From positions 186,001-250,000 of the forward strand of contig NZ_JABBNT010000004.1 of assembly GCF_012926505.1 (NCBI RefSeq): DNA of 64,000 nt, in the 5' to 3' direction. A model generated the notes under the pieces. The model saw only the letters and a list, made by a program, of their open reading frames with translations. It did no database searches and was not told the origin of the DNA. The first letter of the stretch is position 1. Each line of letters begins with the position of its first letter. Source of the DNA: Pacificispira spongiicola (GTDB taxonomy: Bacteria > Pseudomonadota > Alphaproteobacteria > UBA8366 > Aestuariispiraceae). The translations under genes were made by a program, and so were the position numbers. Of this stretch, positions 9,007 to 17,359 are shown one piece after another.

Positions 9007-10144
9007 AGCTTCTTCTCCCGCGCCCTTGGCTTTCGTCGATCTTCAGGCGCAGTACGCGTCTTACAAGGATGAAATCGACGCCGCTATTCATCGCGTTCTC
9101 GACCATGGCAAATTCATCATGGGGCCGGAAGTCGGTGAACTCGAATCCGCTCTGGCGGACTTTTCGGGGGCGAAACATGTCGTCGGTTGTTCCAGTGGGA
9201 CCGATGCCTTGCTGATGATCCTGATGGCTGAAGGGATCGGTGCGGGTGACGCGGTCTTCGTCCCCAGTTTCACTTTCACCGCGACGGCGGAAGTCCTGTT
9301 GCTGTTGGGCGCGCAGCCGGTCTTCGTTGATGTCGACCCGGACGATTTCAACCTGTGCCTCGAAGATCTCGAACGTCGCATAGATGCGGTGAAGGCTTCG
9401 GGCGTCTATACGCCTCGCGGAATTCTGGCCGTCGACCTGTTCGGTCTGCCGGTAGATTATGCCGGGTTACAGGCCCTGGCGGACATGCATGGCCTTAAAG
9501 TTTGGGGGGATGCGGCGCAGAGTTTCGGCGGTTCCATCGGCGATCGAAAGGTCGGTGCGCTGGCCCGGGCGACGGCAACCAGCTTTTTTCCGGCGAAACC
9601 TTTCGGCTGCTATGGCGACGGCGGTGCGGTCTTCACCGACGACGATGTTATGGCGGACGTCATGCGGTCGATCCGCGCGCACGGAAAGGGCGGCGATAAA
9701 TACGACATTATCCGTGTCGGTCTGAACGCGCGTCTGGACACGATCCAGGCGGCGATCCTTCTGGCGAAGCTGCCGCATTTCGCTGGCGAGGTGGATCGGC
9801 GGGAGGCCGTGGCGCAGAAATATGATGCGCTGTTGTCGGGCAAGGTGCGGACACCGGTTCGCCGCCAGGGTCGGTCCAGCGCCTGGGCGCAATACACGAT
9901 CAAAGTGCCCGCGGATCGTCGCGACGCGATAAGCGCGGCCTTGAAACAATCCGGCGTGCCGTCGGCGGTGTACTATCCCCTGCCGATGCATTTGCAGACG
10001 GCCTATCGCGCGATGGGGGACGGTAAAGGCTCCCTCCCGGTCAGCGAGGCGTTGTCCGGCGAGGTTCTAAGCCTGCCGATGCATCCGTTCCTGACGGACG
10101 ATCAGATTGCGCAGGTCGCGGAGGCCCTTATCGGCGCGGTGTAG
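8996..10144 (+). CDS. DegT/DnrJ/EryC1/StrS aminotransferase, WbpE/WlbC type
   Basis: 382 aa PLP-dependent sugar-nucleotide aminotransferase. The cofactor lysine is in FFPAKPFGCYGDGG near residue 201, and the upstream GDAAQSFGG segment supplies the phosphate and ring contacts. A C-terminal YYPLPMHLQ motif is family-typical. It completes the oxidoreductase-acyltransferase-aminotransferase trio, so transamination at C3 of a UDP-hexuronate is the likely step. The 11-nt overlap with the acyltransferase supports co-translation. Confidence 0.88.
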   Translation: MAIEASSPAPLAFVDLQAQYASYKDEIDAAIHRVLDHGKFIMGPEVGELESALADFSGAKHVVGCSSGTDALLMILMAEGIGAGDAVFVPSFTFTATAEVLLLLGAQPVFVDVDPDDFNLCLEDLERRIDAVKASGVYTPRGILAVDLFGLPVDYAGLQALADMHGLKVWGDAAQSFGGSIGDRKVGALARATATSFFPAKPFGCYGDGGAVFTDDDVMADVMRSIRAHGKGGDKYDIIRVGLNARLDTIQAAILLAKLPHFAGEVDRREAVAQKYDALLSGKVRTPVRRQGRSSAWAQYTIKVPADRRDAISAALKQSGVPSAVYYPLPMHLQTAYRAMGDGKGSLPVSEALSGEVLSLPMHPFLTDDQIAQVAEALIGAV

Positions 10145-10180
10145 CTCATAAACCGGAATGATTGAGGCATCCCTATAGGC

Positions 10181-10966
10181 ATGCGCTTTCACTTGTATAC
10201 GACCGACGTTTCGGGGTTGACCTTGGCACGCAATCTGCCGGGCCCGGACAGCGTTGCCGCGGTCGTGGTTCCCGCCAACCGGATCGGGTCAGAGAAGGTC
10301 GAGGCAGTCTATCGGGACAGCCCGTGGCCGGTGCTTCTGCACAAGCCAGGGGAACTGTTGCCCGAAACCGCCGATGCATTCGTTTCCTGGCTTTATTCGC
10401 AGATCATTTCCGTCGACCAACTGAGCCGGTATTCGAAAGGTGGACTTAACATGCATGGTGGCCGGATTCCGGCCTATCGTGGCGCGAATGTTTTGAATTG
10501 GGCCATCGCGAATGGGGAATCCGAACTGGGCGTTACCTGGCATGAAGTCGTAGAGGAAGTCGATGCCGGAGGCATTCTTGCGGAATCCGCGATACCGATC
10601 GCCCCCGACGCGACGGCGATCGGTATGCGCGATGCAATGATCGCGGAAGGCATTCGTCTGTTCCCGGAGGCAGTAGAGCGTTTCCTGGGGGGCGGTCCGC
10701 CGGTACGGGTGCCTGATCTTTCCGAAGGAACGGTATGGCCGTCCAGACGCCCGGAGCACGGTCGAATTGAGCCGGGGTGGAGCCTTGATCGCGTGAAGGC
10801 GATGATCCGGGCGCAAACCGGCCCCTGGCCCGACGCTACGGTGCTTCATGAGGGAGTATGGTGCCCGGTGCGCGGTGTCAGCCTTTCGCGCGTTGCGAAG
10901 AGTGTTCCCTATACGACCGACGACGGACGGGAAATTTATCTTCTGATCGGGGAAAACGGTCTGTGA
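10181..10966 (+). CDS. sugar N-formyltransferase-like protein
   Basis: 261 aa with the formyltransferase fold of methionyl-tRNA formyltransferase and ArnA. The catalytic set is visible as LNMHGGRIPAYRG near residues 87-99 (Asn and His) and EEVDAGGI near residue 127 (Asp). It is too short for a tRNA formyltransferase with its C-terminal domain, and lies after an amino-sugar cassette. It probably transfers a formyl group from 10-formyl-THF to an amino sugar. The following gene starts on a GTG that overlaps its stop. Confidence 0.8.
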   Translation: MRFHLYTTDVSGLTLARNLPGPDSVAAVVVPANRIGSEKVEAVYRDSPWPVLLHKPGELLPETADAFVSWLYSQIISVDQLSRYSKGGLNMHGGRIPAYRGANVLNWAIANGESELGVTWHEVVEEVDAGGILAESAIPIAPDATAIGMRDAMIAEGIRLFPEAVERFLGGGPPVRVPDLSEGTVWPSRRPEHGRIEPGWSLDRVKAMIRAQTGPWPDATVLHEGVWCPVRGVSLSRVAKSVPYTTDDGREIYLLIGENGL

Positions 10967-11673
10967 TCGTCGGTATTCATCAACCCAACTATTTTCCCTG
11001 GCTCGGCTATTTTCGGAAAATCGCGCGGTCCGATCATTTCGTGTTCCTGGACGATACCGCGTTTTCCAAGGGAAGCGTCACGAACCGGGTGAAGATTTTG
11101 GACGGTGGTAAAGAATCCTGGTTAACGGTGCCCGCGAAACCGTCCCTAGGCACGGCGATATGCGATGTCACGACCGGCGACGAGGATTGGCCCGTCAAGC
11201 ATTTAAGCCGCCTGCGTAACGCGTATCGGAAGCGGCCGTTCTTTAAATCGGTATGGCCGGAACTGGAAGTACTGTTCAGTACCTTGCCATCGGCAAACCT
11301 GTCGGCAGCAAACCGGGCCATTATCGAATTTCTATGCCGCCGATTGGAATTGAATACAGTCCTGCATTCATCGGCGTCGATGGGGGTCTCGACGGATTTG
11401 CCGGCGGACGATCGTTTGATCGCGATTATTCGCGAAATACCGGGCGGCGAGGTATATCTGTCAGGACGCGGCGGGAAAAAATATCAAGACGAAGGCAAGT
11501 TCGCATCGGCGGGCATTCACCTGCAATACAACGACTATCAACCGCAACCTTACGATCAAGGTGCGGGCATCGACGGTTTCATTCCCGGCCTATCCGTTGC
11601 GGATGCTTTGTTTAACGTCGGTTGGCAAGGTACAGCCACGCTTGTTCGCGAACATGGGGTGGACGGCGCATGA
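10963..11673 (+). CDS. WbqC family protein
   Basis: 236 aa. The N-terminus reads VGIHQPNYFPWLGYF, the hallmark of the WbqC family found in many O-antigen and capsule clusters, followed by FVFLDDTAFSKGS. The biochemical role of the family is not firmly established. The GTG at 10963 overlaps the formyltransferase stop (GTGA) and places the conserved segment at the start; the upstream in-frame ATG at 10858 would add 35 unrelated residues. The stop overlaps the next ATG by 4 nt. Confidence 0.82.
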   Translation: MIVGIHQPNYFPWLGYFRKIARSDHFVFLDDTAFSKGSVTNRVKILDGGKESWLTVPAKPSLGTAICDVTTGDEDWPVKHLSRLRNAYRKRPFFKSVWPELEVLFSTLPSANLSAANRAIIEFLCRRLELNTVLHSSASMGVSTDLPADDRLIAIIREIPGGEVYLSGRGGKKYQDEGKFASAGIHLQYNDYQPQPYDQGAGIDGFIPGLSVADALFNVGWQGTATLVREHGVDGA

Positions 11674-12857
11674 AGGTTCTGTGCCTCGACATCGAAGGGG
11701 GACACGGCGGTTCGTCGCGAAGCCTGTACCAACTTCTGTCTGCGGTGGACCGGGATGTCGTCAGCCCTACTGTCTGGTGCCGCCTCGGTGGCGCGATAGA
11801 GGACGCGTATTCAAGCGTGGATATTCCCGTTGAGGTTCATCCGCAAATGCCGCGATTCACCGTGCTGGAACGTCCCAGCCGCAATCTGATCGATTTGGCC
11901 CGCTTCTTTATGAATCGATGGCCGAAATCGCGCTCCTTCCGGAAAGGTCTGCTGGCGGTTTGTGATCATGTTGATCTAGTTCATCTCAACCATATTTCTC
12001 TTTTTTGGGTGGCGCGCTGGTTGCGGAAGCGCCGCCCGAATTTGCCGATCACGATGCATATCCGAACCCGTCCACCGAAGAACGTCTTCGGACGCTGGCA
12101 AGCCCGCGTGGCATCCGCGTCCTGTGATAGCTTTGTGCATATCAGCGAAAACGAAGGCGATTGGTTTCGGTCCCTAGCAGCGGGGCGATGTGTTTCGGGG
12201 CGCGTTGTGCTAAACCCTGTGCATGTACTGGTCCACGAAGATGGGCCATCGGCACGGAATCAGGAAACTCTAATGGTGCTTTGCCTGTCGAATTATTCCT
12301 TCCCCAGGGGGATAGATAGGCTGATCGACGTTGCCGCCTGCCTCGACGCTATGGGTGATCGGGCCGTTCGTTTTGTGGTGGCGGGTGATATGCACCTTCC
12401 GGCCGGGTTGACGGGCGATTTGGGCGACGTCGCACGGCGCGGCGGTACATTGGCGGATGTCGCGGCGCGACGGGGCGTTGCGGATCGGTTCGATTTCCTG
12501 GGCCACGTATCGAAACCGGAGCAATGGTTGGGGCAGGCGGACGTTTTGGTGAAGCCGACACGCGAAGACAATCCCTGGGGACGCGACATCATTGAAGCGC
12601 TTGGGCACGGCGTACCGGTCGCGTCGGTCGGTACTTATGACAAATTTGTCGAGTCGCACCGGACCGGATTGTTGCAGAAGACATTCGACGCGGCGGAGCT
12701 GGCGGCATGGTTATGTGAACTTGCGGCCGACCGTGGGCGTTTGGATGTCATGCGTAAGGCTGCGGCCGAGCGGATCGCCGAGCTGTGCAATCCGGTCCGG
12801 CAAGCGGCGTCCGTCGTCGATCTCTGGCGGGACACAGTAGAGGCACGTCGGAGATGA
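11670..12857 (+). CDS. glycosyltransferase family 4-like protein
   Basis: 395 aa GT-B glycosyltransferase. The N-terminal domain begins MKVLCLDIEGGHGGSSRSL. The C-terminal donor-binding domain has FLGHVSKPEQW and VKPTREDNPWGRDIIEALGH, where the Glu of the ExEALxxG-like motif binds the nucleotide. It starts in an ATGA overlap with the WbqC gene and ends in another with the next glycosyltransferase. Donor and linkage cannot be deduced. Confidence 0.82.
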   Translation: MKVLCLDIEGGHGGSSRSLYQLLSAVDRDVVSPTVWCRLGGAIEDAYSSVDIPVEVHPQMPRFTVLERPSRNLIDLARFFMNRWPKSRSFRKGLLAVCDHVDLVHLNHISLFWVARWLRKRRPNLPITMHIRTRPPKNVFGRWQARVASASCDSFVHISENEGDWFRSLAAGRCVSGRVVLNPVHVLVHEDGPSARNQETLMVLCLSNYSFPRGIDRLIDVAACLDAMGDRAVRFVVAGDMHLPAGLTGDLGDVARRGGTLADVAARRGVADRFDFLGHVSKPEQWLGQADVLVKPTREDNPWGRDIIEALGHGVPVASVGTYDKFVESHRTGLLQKTFDAAELAAWLCELAADRGRLDVMRKAAAERIAELCNPVRQAASVVDLWRDTVEARRR

Positions 12858-13954
12858 GCGCGAAAAAGCTGGCTCTGATACTTCCCGACTTCAATGGTGG
12901 GGGGGCGGAACGCGTAATGCTGACGATCGCGCGTAATGTCGATCGTGCGCGGTTCAAGCCTGTCCTGATCGTCTTGCAGGAAAGGGGCGCGCTGCGCGAC
13001 CTCGTACCGGACGATGTGACGATCATCTGTCTGAAGACCCGGCGGTTGCGCCGTACCCTGCCGATGTTGATAGCCGCGCTGCGCCGGGAACGACCTGACA
13101 TCGTCTTGTCCACGATGGCTTATATGAATTTCGCGGTTTGCTTCTCGACACGCCTGGCTCTTGGAAAAAAGTGCCGTCTGGTTCTACGGGAGGCGAACAT
13201 GCCATCGGCGACCATCGCCCGAGTGAAACCGGCATGGTTGGTGCGCGTGTTGTATCGTCTGTTGTATCCTTGGGCGGATACGGTCGTGTGCAATGCCCGT
13301 CCCGTCGCGGACGAACTGCGGCAGGTCGGCGTCCCCGATTGGACTATCCATATCCTGCCGAACCCTGTCGATACGGACAGAATCCGGTTCGTCGCCGAGG
13401 TCGGCGAATGCGGCGATTTGGTACAAGTCCAGGATGGCGGACGCCTTTTCGTGGGTATCGGCCGGTTGATTGAACAAAAAGGTTTCGACCGCCTGATCGA
13501 ATGGTTTACGGCGATGCCCGCCTCTGATCGCCTTGTCATTTTTGGCGAGGGGCCGCTTCGCCGTATGTTGAACGATTCCATTATTCGTCTCGGTTTGAAG
13601 GATCGTGTCCTGCTTGCGGGATTCGTGAAGTCACCCTGGGCGTGTCTGAAGCAGGCCGATGCATTCGTTATGCCGTCCCGATGGGAAGGGCTTCCCAATG
13701 CGGCATTGGAGGCCTTGGCGCTCGGCACTCCGGTTATTGCGACATCGAATACCGGTGGACTGCCGGATATCGTGAACGAAGTTCGGAATGGTATGCTGGT
13801 GATTGCGGACGGAAAGGATGAGTTTGTATCCGCGATGGGCGCCGTTCGACCGCTAGGCGCCGATGGTTCGCGGGTGTCCGCTTTGCCGCACCGGTTTGCC
13901 GTTTCATCGGTCGTAATGGAATACGAATCCGTGCTGGATGGTGTCGACGGTTAA
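12854..13954 (+). CDS. glycosyltransferase family 4 protein
   Basis: 366 aa retaining GT-B glycosyltransferase. The N-terminal glycine loop is in LPDFNGGGAERVM. The C-terminal domain carries GRLIEQKGFDRLIEW, FGEGPLRRML and SRWEGLPNAALEALALG, the standard GT4 donor-site motif. ATGA overlap with the preceding glycosyltransferase; the next gene begins immediately after the stop (TAAATG). It likely adds one residue to the lipid-linked or protein-linked glycan made by this locus. Confidence 0.87.
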   Translation: MSAKKLALILPDFNGGGAERVMLTIARNVDRARFKPVLIVLQERGALRDLVPDDVTIICLKTRRLRRTLPMLIAALRRERPDIVLSTMAYMNFAVCFSTRLALGKKCRLVLREANMPSATIARVKPAWLVRVLYRLLYPWADTVVCNARPVADELRQVGVPDWTIHILPNPVDTDRIRFVAEVGECGDLVQVQDGGRLFVGIGRLIEQKGFDRLIEWFTAMPASDRLVIFGEGPLRRMLNDSIIRLGLKDRVLLAGFVKSPWACLKQADAFVMPSRWEGLPNAALEALALGTPVIATSNTGGLPDIVNEVRNGMLVIADGKDEFVSAMGAVRPLGADGSRVSALPHRFAVSSVVMEYESVLDGVDG

Positions 13955-15316
13955 ATGACGCGAATCAACTCCGCGGCGGTGATCGTGCTGGTGGCATTCG
14001 CACTGCGTGTCGCCTATGATCTTGTTTGCTATTCCCTGTTGGGGCCGGCTGGGCTTATGGGGCCGGATTCAGCAGCGTTTCTGCTCAATGCCCAATATCT
14101 GAGCGACGGCGGCAGCCTGATGACGGTGGCGGATAACGGTAAGTCCGGTTTCGCCTTGGATCTGATGCCGATTTCTCTGTTGCTGATGGCTGCCACTTTG
14201 ACCCCGGGACAACCGGCGGATCCGATTGGCTATGTTCTCGTCCAAGCGGGAATGGATGCGGTGACCTGTCTTCTGATCGGTCGCTTGGCGGAATTTCTGG
14301 AGCCCCGGTTGTTCGTTCCGGCGGCACTGCTGGCTGCGGTGAATCCAACGCAAATTGTTGTCGCCGGACTCGTGTATACGGACACGCCGTTTCTCTTCTT
14401 TTGTTGTCTCGGCCTCGTCTTGTTCTTGGAATGGCAGCGCACTGGGGCGCTGGCGATGGCGGTGCTTTCCGGTCTCGCTTGGGGCGGTGCGCTAATGACG
14501 CGTCAGTTTATTCAGTATTGGCTGTTCCTGCTGCCGGTGCTGGGGATGCTGGCTGCCGCATCGTCGCGTCCCTCGGTGCGGGACCTGTTCCGGCGGGCCT
14601 GTCACTTGGCCGTCATGGGGGGGCTGATTATCGCATTCGCCGCACCGATCGCGCTGCGCAACATGGATCAATTTGGTTCCCCGCGGTTAAGCGCACAGTC
14701 CGGGTCGCATTTCCTGTTTTGGGTCGTGCCGTTGGTTCGCGAATTCAACGATGGAACGCCGCGTTCGGACAGCAAGGCGCGCGGCGATATGCTTTTCCAA
14801 ACCTGGCAGGGAGAACCGCCGCCGGTGAATCCGTTCGACAGTTCCGATCGGATGATGGAAATCGCAAAACAGGAATTGCTGGATTTGGGGCCGGGGGCGG
14901 TCGTGGCGGCCTGGGTAAAGGGGGCTGCGTTGAATCTGGTGGCTCCGGCATCGACCATATCGCCGTTGGTATCTTCGCTGCCGCATGACGGGTTTTATGC
15001 AACGGCCGGTGATGGGTTGGGGCAGAAAATTTGGAACTTCCTGGTCCATAACAGTGGGAAAACGTTCGTTCTGATCCTTGTCGTTTCGGGCATTGGGATG
15101 CCGATATGGCTCGGACTGGGGATTACCGGTTTTGTGCGCGCGATCCGCCGTCCGGAATTTGCATGCGTCGTATTGTTTTTATGGGTGGGCTTCGTTCTGG
15201 CGCTGAATGGGCCGGTGGTCAGCCCAAAGTACCGTTTGCCGCTGGAACCGGCTTGGATCGCCTTCGCCGCGTTGGGCTGGAACACGGTGCGGCATCGCGT
15301 GAGGGTCGGCTTGTGA
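13955..15316 (+). CDS. GT-C membrane glycosyltransferase (PMT/ArnT-like, GT39 type)
   Basis: 453 aa polytopic membrane protein with roughly ten hydrophobic segments. An acidic residue in a GPDSAAF loop after the first segment is placed like the catalytic Asp of PMT/ArnT-type transferases that use polyprenyl-phosphate sugars. It follows the upstream glycosyltransferase with no spacer. It could add a sugar on the periplasmic side to lipid A, a glycan or a protein. The GT-C assignment rests on topology and that loop, so specificity is open. Confidence 0.7.
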   Translation: MTRINSAAVIVLVAFALRVAYDLVCYSLLGPAGLMGPDSAAFLLNAQYLSDGGSLMTVADNGKSGFALDLMPISLLLMAATLTPGQPADPIGYVLVQAGMDAVTCLLIGRLAEFLEPRLFVPAALLAAVNPTQIVVAGLVYTDTPFLFFCCLGLVLFLEWQRTGALAMAVLSGLAWGGALMTRQFIQYWLFLLPVLGMLAAASSRPSVRDLFRRACHLAVMGGLIIAFAAPIALRNMDQFGSPRLSAQSGSHFLFWVVPLVREFNDGTPRSDSKARGDMLFQTWQGEPPPVNPFDSSDRMMEIAKQELLDLGPGAVVAAWVKGAALNLVAPASTISPLVSSLPHDGFYATAGDGLGQKIWNFLVHNSGKTFVLILVVSGIGMPIWLGLGITGFVRAIRRPEFACVVLFLWVGFVLALNGPVVSPKYRLPLEPAWIAFAALGWNTVRHRVRVGL

Positions 15317-15399
15317 TAACGGTTGATAAGCGTCATAACCGCCCCGTTGTTCGGGTCGGAAGACCGGATTGAATTGGTATATGGCCGCTGGGAGGCATG

Positions 15400-16410
15400 A
15401 TGACTGACTATTCCGGAAAGCGCGTTCTTGTCACCGGAGCCGAAGGATTTATCGGGTCGCATCTGACCACCGATCTCGTTCGGCGCGGGGCACGGGTTAC
15501 GGCCCTCAGCCAATACAATTCGTTCGGAACCCTGGGTTGGTTGGACGACCTGCCCGACGATATTTTCCGGGAACTGAAAATCGTATCCGGCGACGTACGC
15601 GATCCGCATTTTGTCCGTCAGTTGACCGAAGAGCTTGATGTCGTGTTCCATCTCGCGGCGTTGATCGCCATTCCTTATTCCTATGTGGCGCCGCAATCTT
15701 ATGTCGACGTCAATGTCACCGGGACCCTGAATATTCTGGAAGCGTGCCGCTCCGGTAGCGTGGGGCGGATGATTCATACGTCGACTTCCGAAGTCTATGG
15801 GACCGCGTTGTTCACGCCGATTACGGAACAGCATCCGCTGCAAGGGCAATCGCCATATTCCGCGAGCAAAATTGCGGCGGATCATATGGTCGAAGCCTAT
15901 TGCCGATCCTTTGAGGTTCCGGCAGTCATTTTGCGCCCGTTCAATACATTCGGCCCAAGACAGAGCGAACGGGCGGTCATTCCGACCGTGATTCGGCAAA
16001 TGCTCGATCCGGCCTGCGACGACGTACGGATCGGCGATCTCGCGCCGGTGCGGGATTTCAACTATGTCGAGGATATTGCCGATGCCTTCTGTCGGATCGG
16101 ATTGGCGGATTCGCCGGAATTCGGGCGCGCATATAATGCCGGTTCCGGCCGCGCGGTGACGATCGGTGAGATGATCGATATCGTGCGCGGGATCGTCGGG
16201 TCGAACAAAGCGATCGTTGAGGAATCCCACCGCCGCCGTCCGTCCAAATCGGAAGTATTCGAACTGATTGCCGCCGCTGCTCGTATTGAAGAGGCGTGCA
16301 GTTGGAAATCTTCGGTCGGACTTGAGGCAGGATTGGCGCGGACCGTCGAGTGGTGGCGCGCGCGTCTCGCCGCCGGTCAAGTGCGCCGTGACGCCGGATA
16401 TCAGGTCTAA
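15400..16410 (+). CDS. NAD-dependent epimerase/dehydratase, LegB-like
   Basis: About 336 aa extended SDR. The cofactor motif VTGAEGFIGSH is near residue 12, and the catalytic YSASK near residue 153 follows a TSTSEVYG segment. The FNTFGPRQS and RAVIPTVIRQML stretches closely recall LegB, the 4,6-dehydratase that starts GDP-legionaminic-type synthesis. A GGAGG at 15391-15395 gives better spacing to the ATG at 15400 than to the adjacent ATG at 15397. It ends 4 nt into the convergent pseudouridine synthase gene. With the ptm-like genes at the left edge it supports a legionaminic-acid-like pathway. Confidence 0.83.
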   Translation: MTDYSGKRVLVTGAEGFIGSHLTTDLVRRGARVTALSQYNSFGTLGWLDDLPDDIFRELKIVSGDVRDPHFVRQLTEELDVVFHLAALIAIPYSYVAPQSYVDVNVTGTLNILEACRSGSVGRMIHTSTSEVYGTALFTPITEQHPLQGQSPYSASKIAADHMVEAYCRSFEVPAVILRPFNTFGPRQSERAVIPTVIRQMLDPACDDVRIGDLAPVRDFNYVEDIADAFCRIGLADSPEFGRAYNAGSGRAVTIGEMIDIVRGIVGSNKAIVEESHRRRPSKSEVFELIAAAARIEEACSWKSSVGLEAGLARTVEWWRARLAAGQVRRDAGYQV

Positions 16411-17138
16411 TCGACCTGGACCGCGTCTGGGCGCGCACTGCATAGATCGAAGGCTTCCCGCATGAAATCTGGAAGCGGTGCTTCGACCCGCACCGGTTCT
16501 TTGTGAGGGTAAATCGGCAATTCGATCGCCCTGGCGTGCAGATGTAACGGCACTTCACTATCGGGCAGCCTGTCTTCCGCCGTGCCGTACCAAGGATCAC
16601 CGTAAAGCGGAAAACCGCTTTGTGCGCAATGGACCCGGATTTGATGGGTCCTGCCTGTTTTCGGCCAGAGAGCCAACCAGGAGAGACCGTTCTCCCCGGT
16701 CCCCATCACCATATAATCGGTGATCGACTCCTGACCGTCCGGCGCGACGATCATGCGCCATCCCCCAGCCTTCGTGGATACTTTCTTCAGTGGAAAATCG
16801 ATCCGCCCGCGTTCTGCGGGCGGCAGACCGCGAACGATTGCCCAATAGGTTTTCTTCGCGCGCCCTTCTTGGAACAGTTTCCCCAATCGGCGCAGCGCCT
16901 TCGCATGTCGGCCCAGGACCAGGCATCCCGACGTATCCCTGTCCAGCCGATGCGCCAGGGACGGCGGTTTCGGCAGACCGAACCGCAATGCATCGAATGT
17001 GTCTTCCAACGAGGCGCCGCCGGACGGTCCGGCATGAACCGGGACACCGGCAGGCTTGTTGACTACGAGGATCAGCCCATCGCGATAAAGGATGTCCGGC
17101 ACGGCAACCGCGTCAGAAGTCTGTCGGGATTTCGTCAT
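16407..17138 (-). CDS. RluA-family pseudouridine synthase
   Basis: 243 aa. The catalytic motif HRLDRDTSG, whose Asp attacks the uridine C1', is near residue 64 after VVNKPAGVPVH. The KKTYWA and GRTHQIRVH segments are typical of the RluA family. No S4 domain is visible, so it is a short form modifying rRNA or tRNA uridine; the exact target cannot be assigned. It is transcribed against the glycan locus with a 4-nt 3' overlap. Confidence 0.88.
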   Translation of the reverse strand: MTKSRQTSDAVAVPDILYRDGLILVVNKPAGVPVHAGPSGGASLEDTFDALRFGLPKPPSLAHRLDRDTSGCLVLGRHAKALRRLGKLFQEGRAKKTYWAIVRGLPPAERGRIDFPLKKVSTKAGGWRMIVAPDGQESITDYMVMGTGENGLSWLALWPKTGRTHQIRVHCAQSGFPLYGDPWYGTAEDRLPDSEVPLHLHARAIELPIYPHKEPVRVEAPLPDFMREAFDLCSARPDAVQVD

Positions 17139-17234
17139 CTACCCGTATCTCCGAAAGGCCGATCTCGGTGATCGGCCCGAAACCGGAAAATACGGGTGTG
17201 ACTGCGCCGGTACAACAAATGTTGAGAATATTTT

Positions 17235-17247
17235 AACCTTGAAGGTT
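17235..17247. promoter_or_regulatory. 13-bp inverted repeat upstream of the chemoreceptor gene
   Basis: AACCTT-g-AAGGTT is a perfect 6-bp-arm dyad about 112 bp before the chemoreceptor ATG, in an AT-rich patch. It could be an operator or a short hairpin. Nothing else in the 221-bp gap 17139-17359 identifies it. Confidence 0.25.
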
Positions 17248-17359
17248 TATATTCTTCCCTTGGTGGTATTAATCTGCGCGCATCACAGCCTCAGCCTAAT
17301 CTCGAATGGCGGGGCGCGTCATTCGTGTTGGGTGTTTGGGGAGGTCACAGGAAGTCGTC

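Noticed and set aside
14995-16443. Open frame of 482 codons on the minus strand
   Set aside because: Opposite the LegB-like and GT-C genes; low-complexity basic composition.
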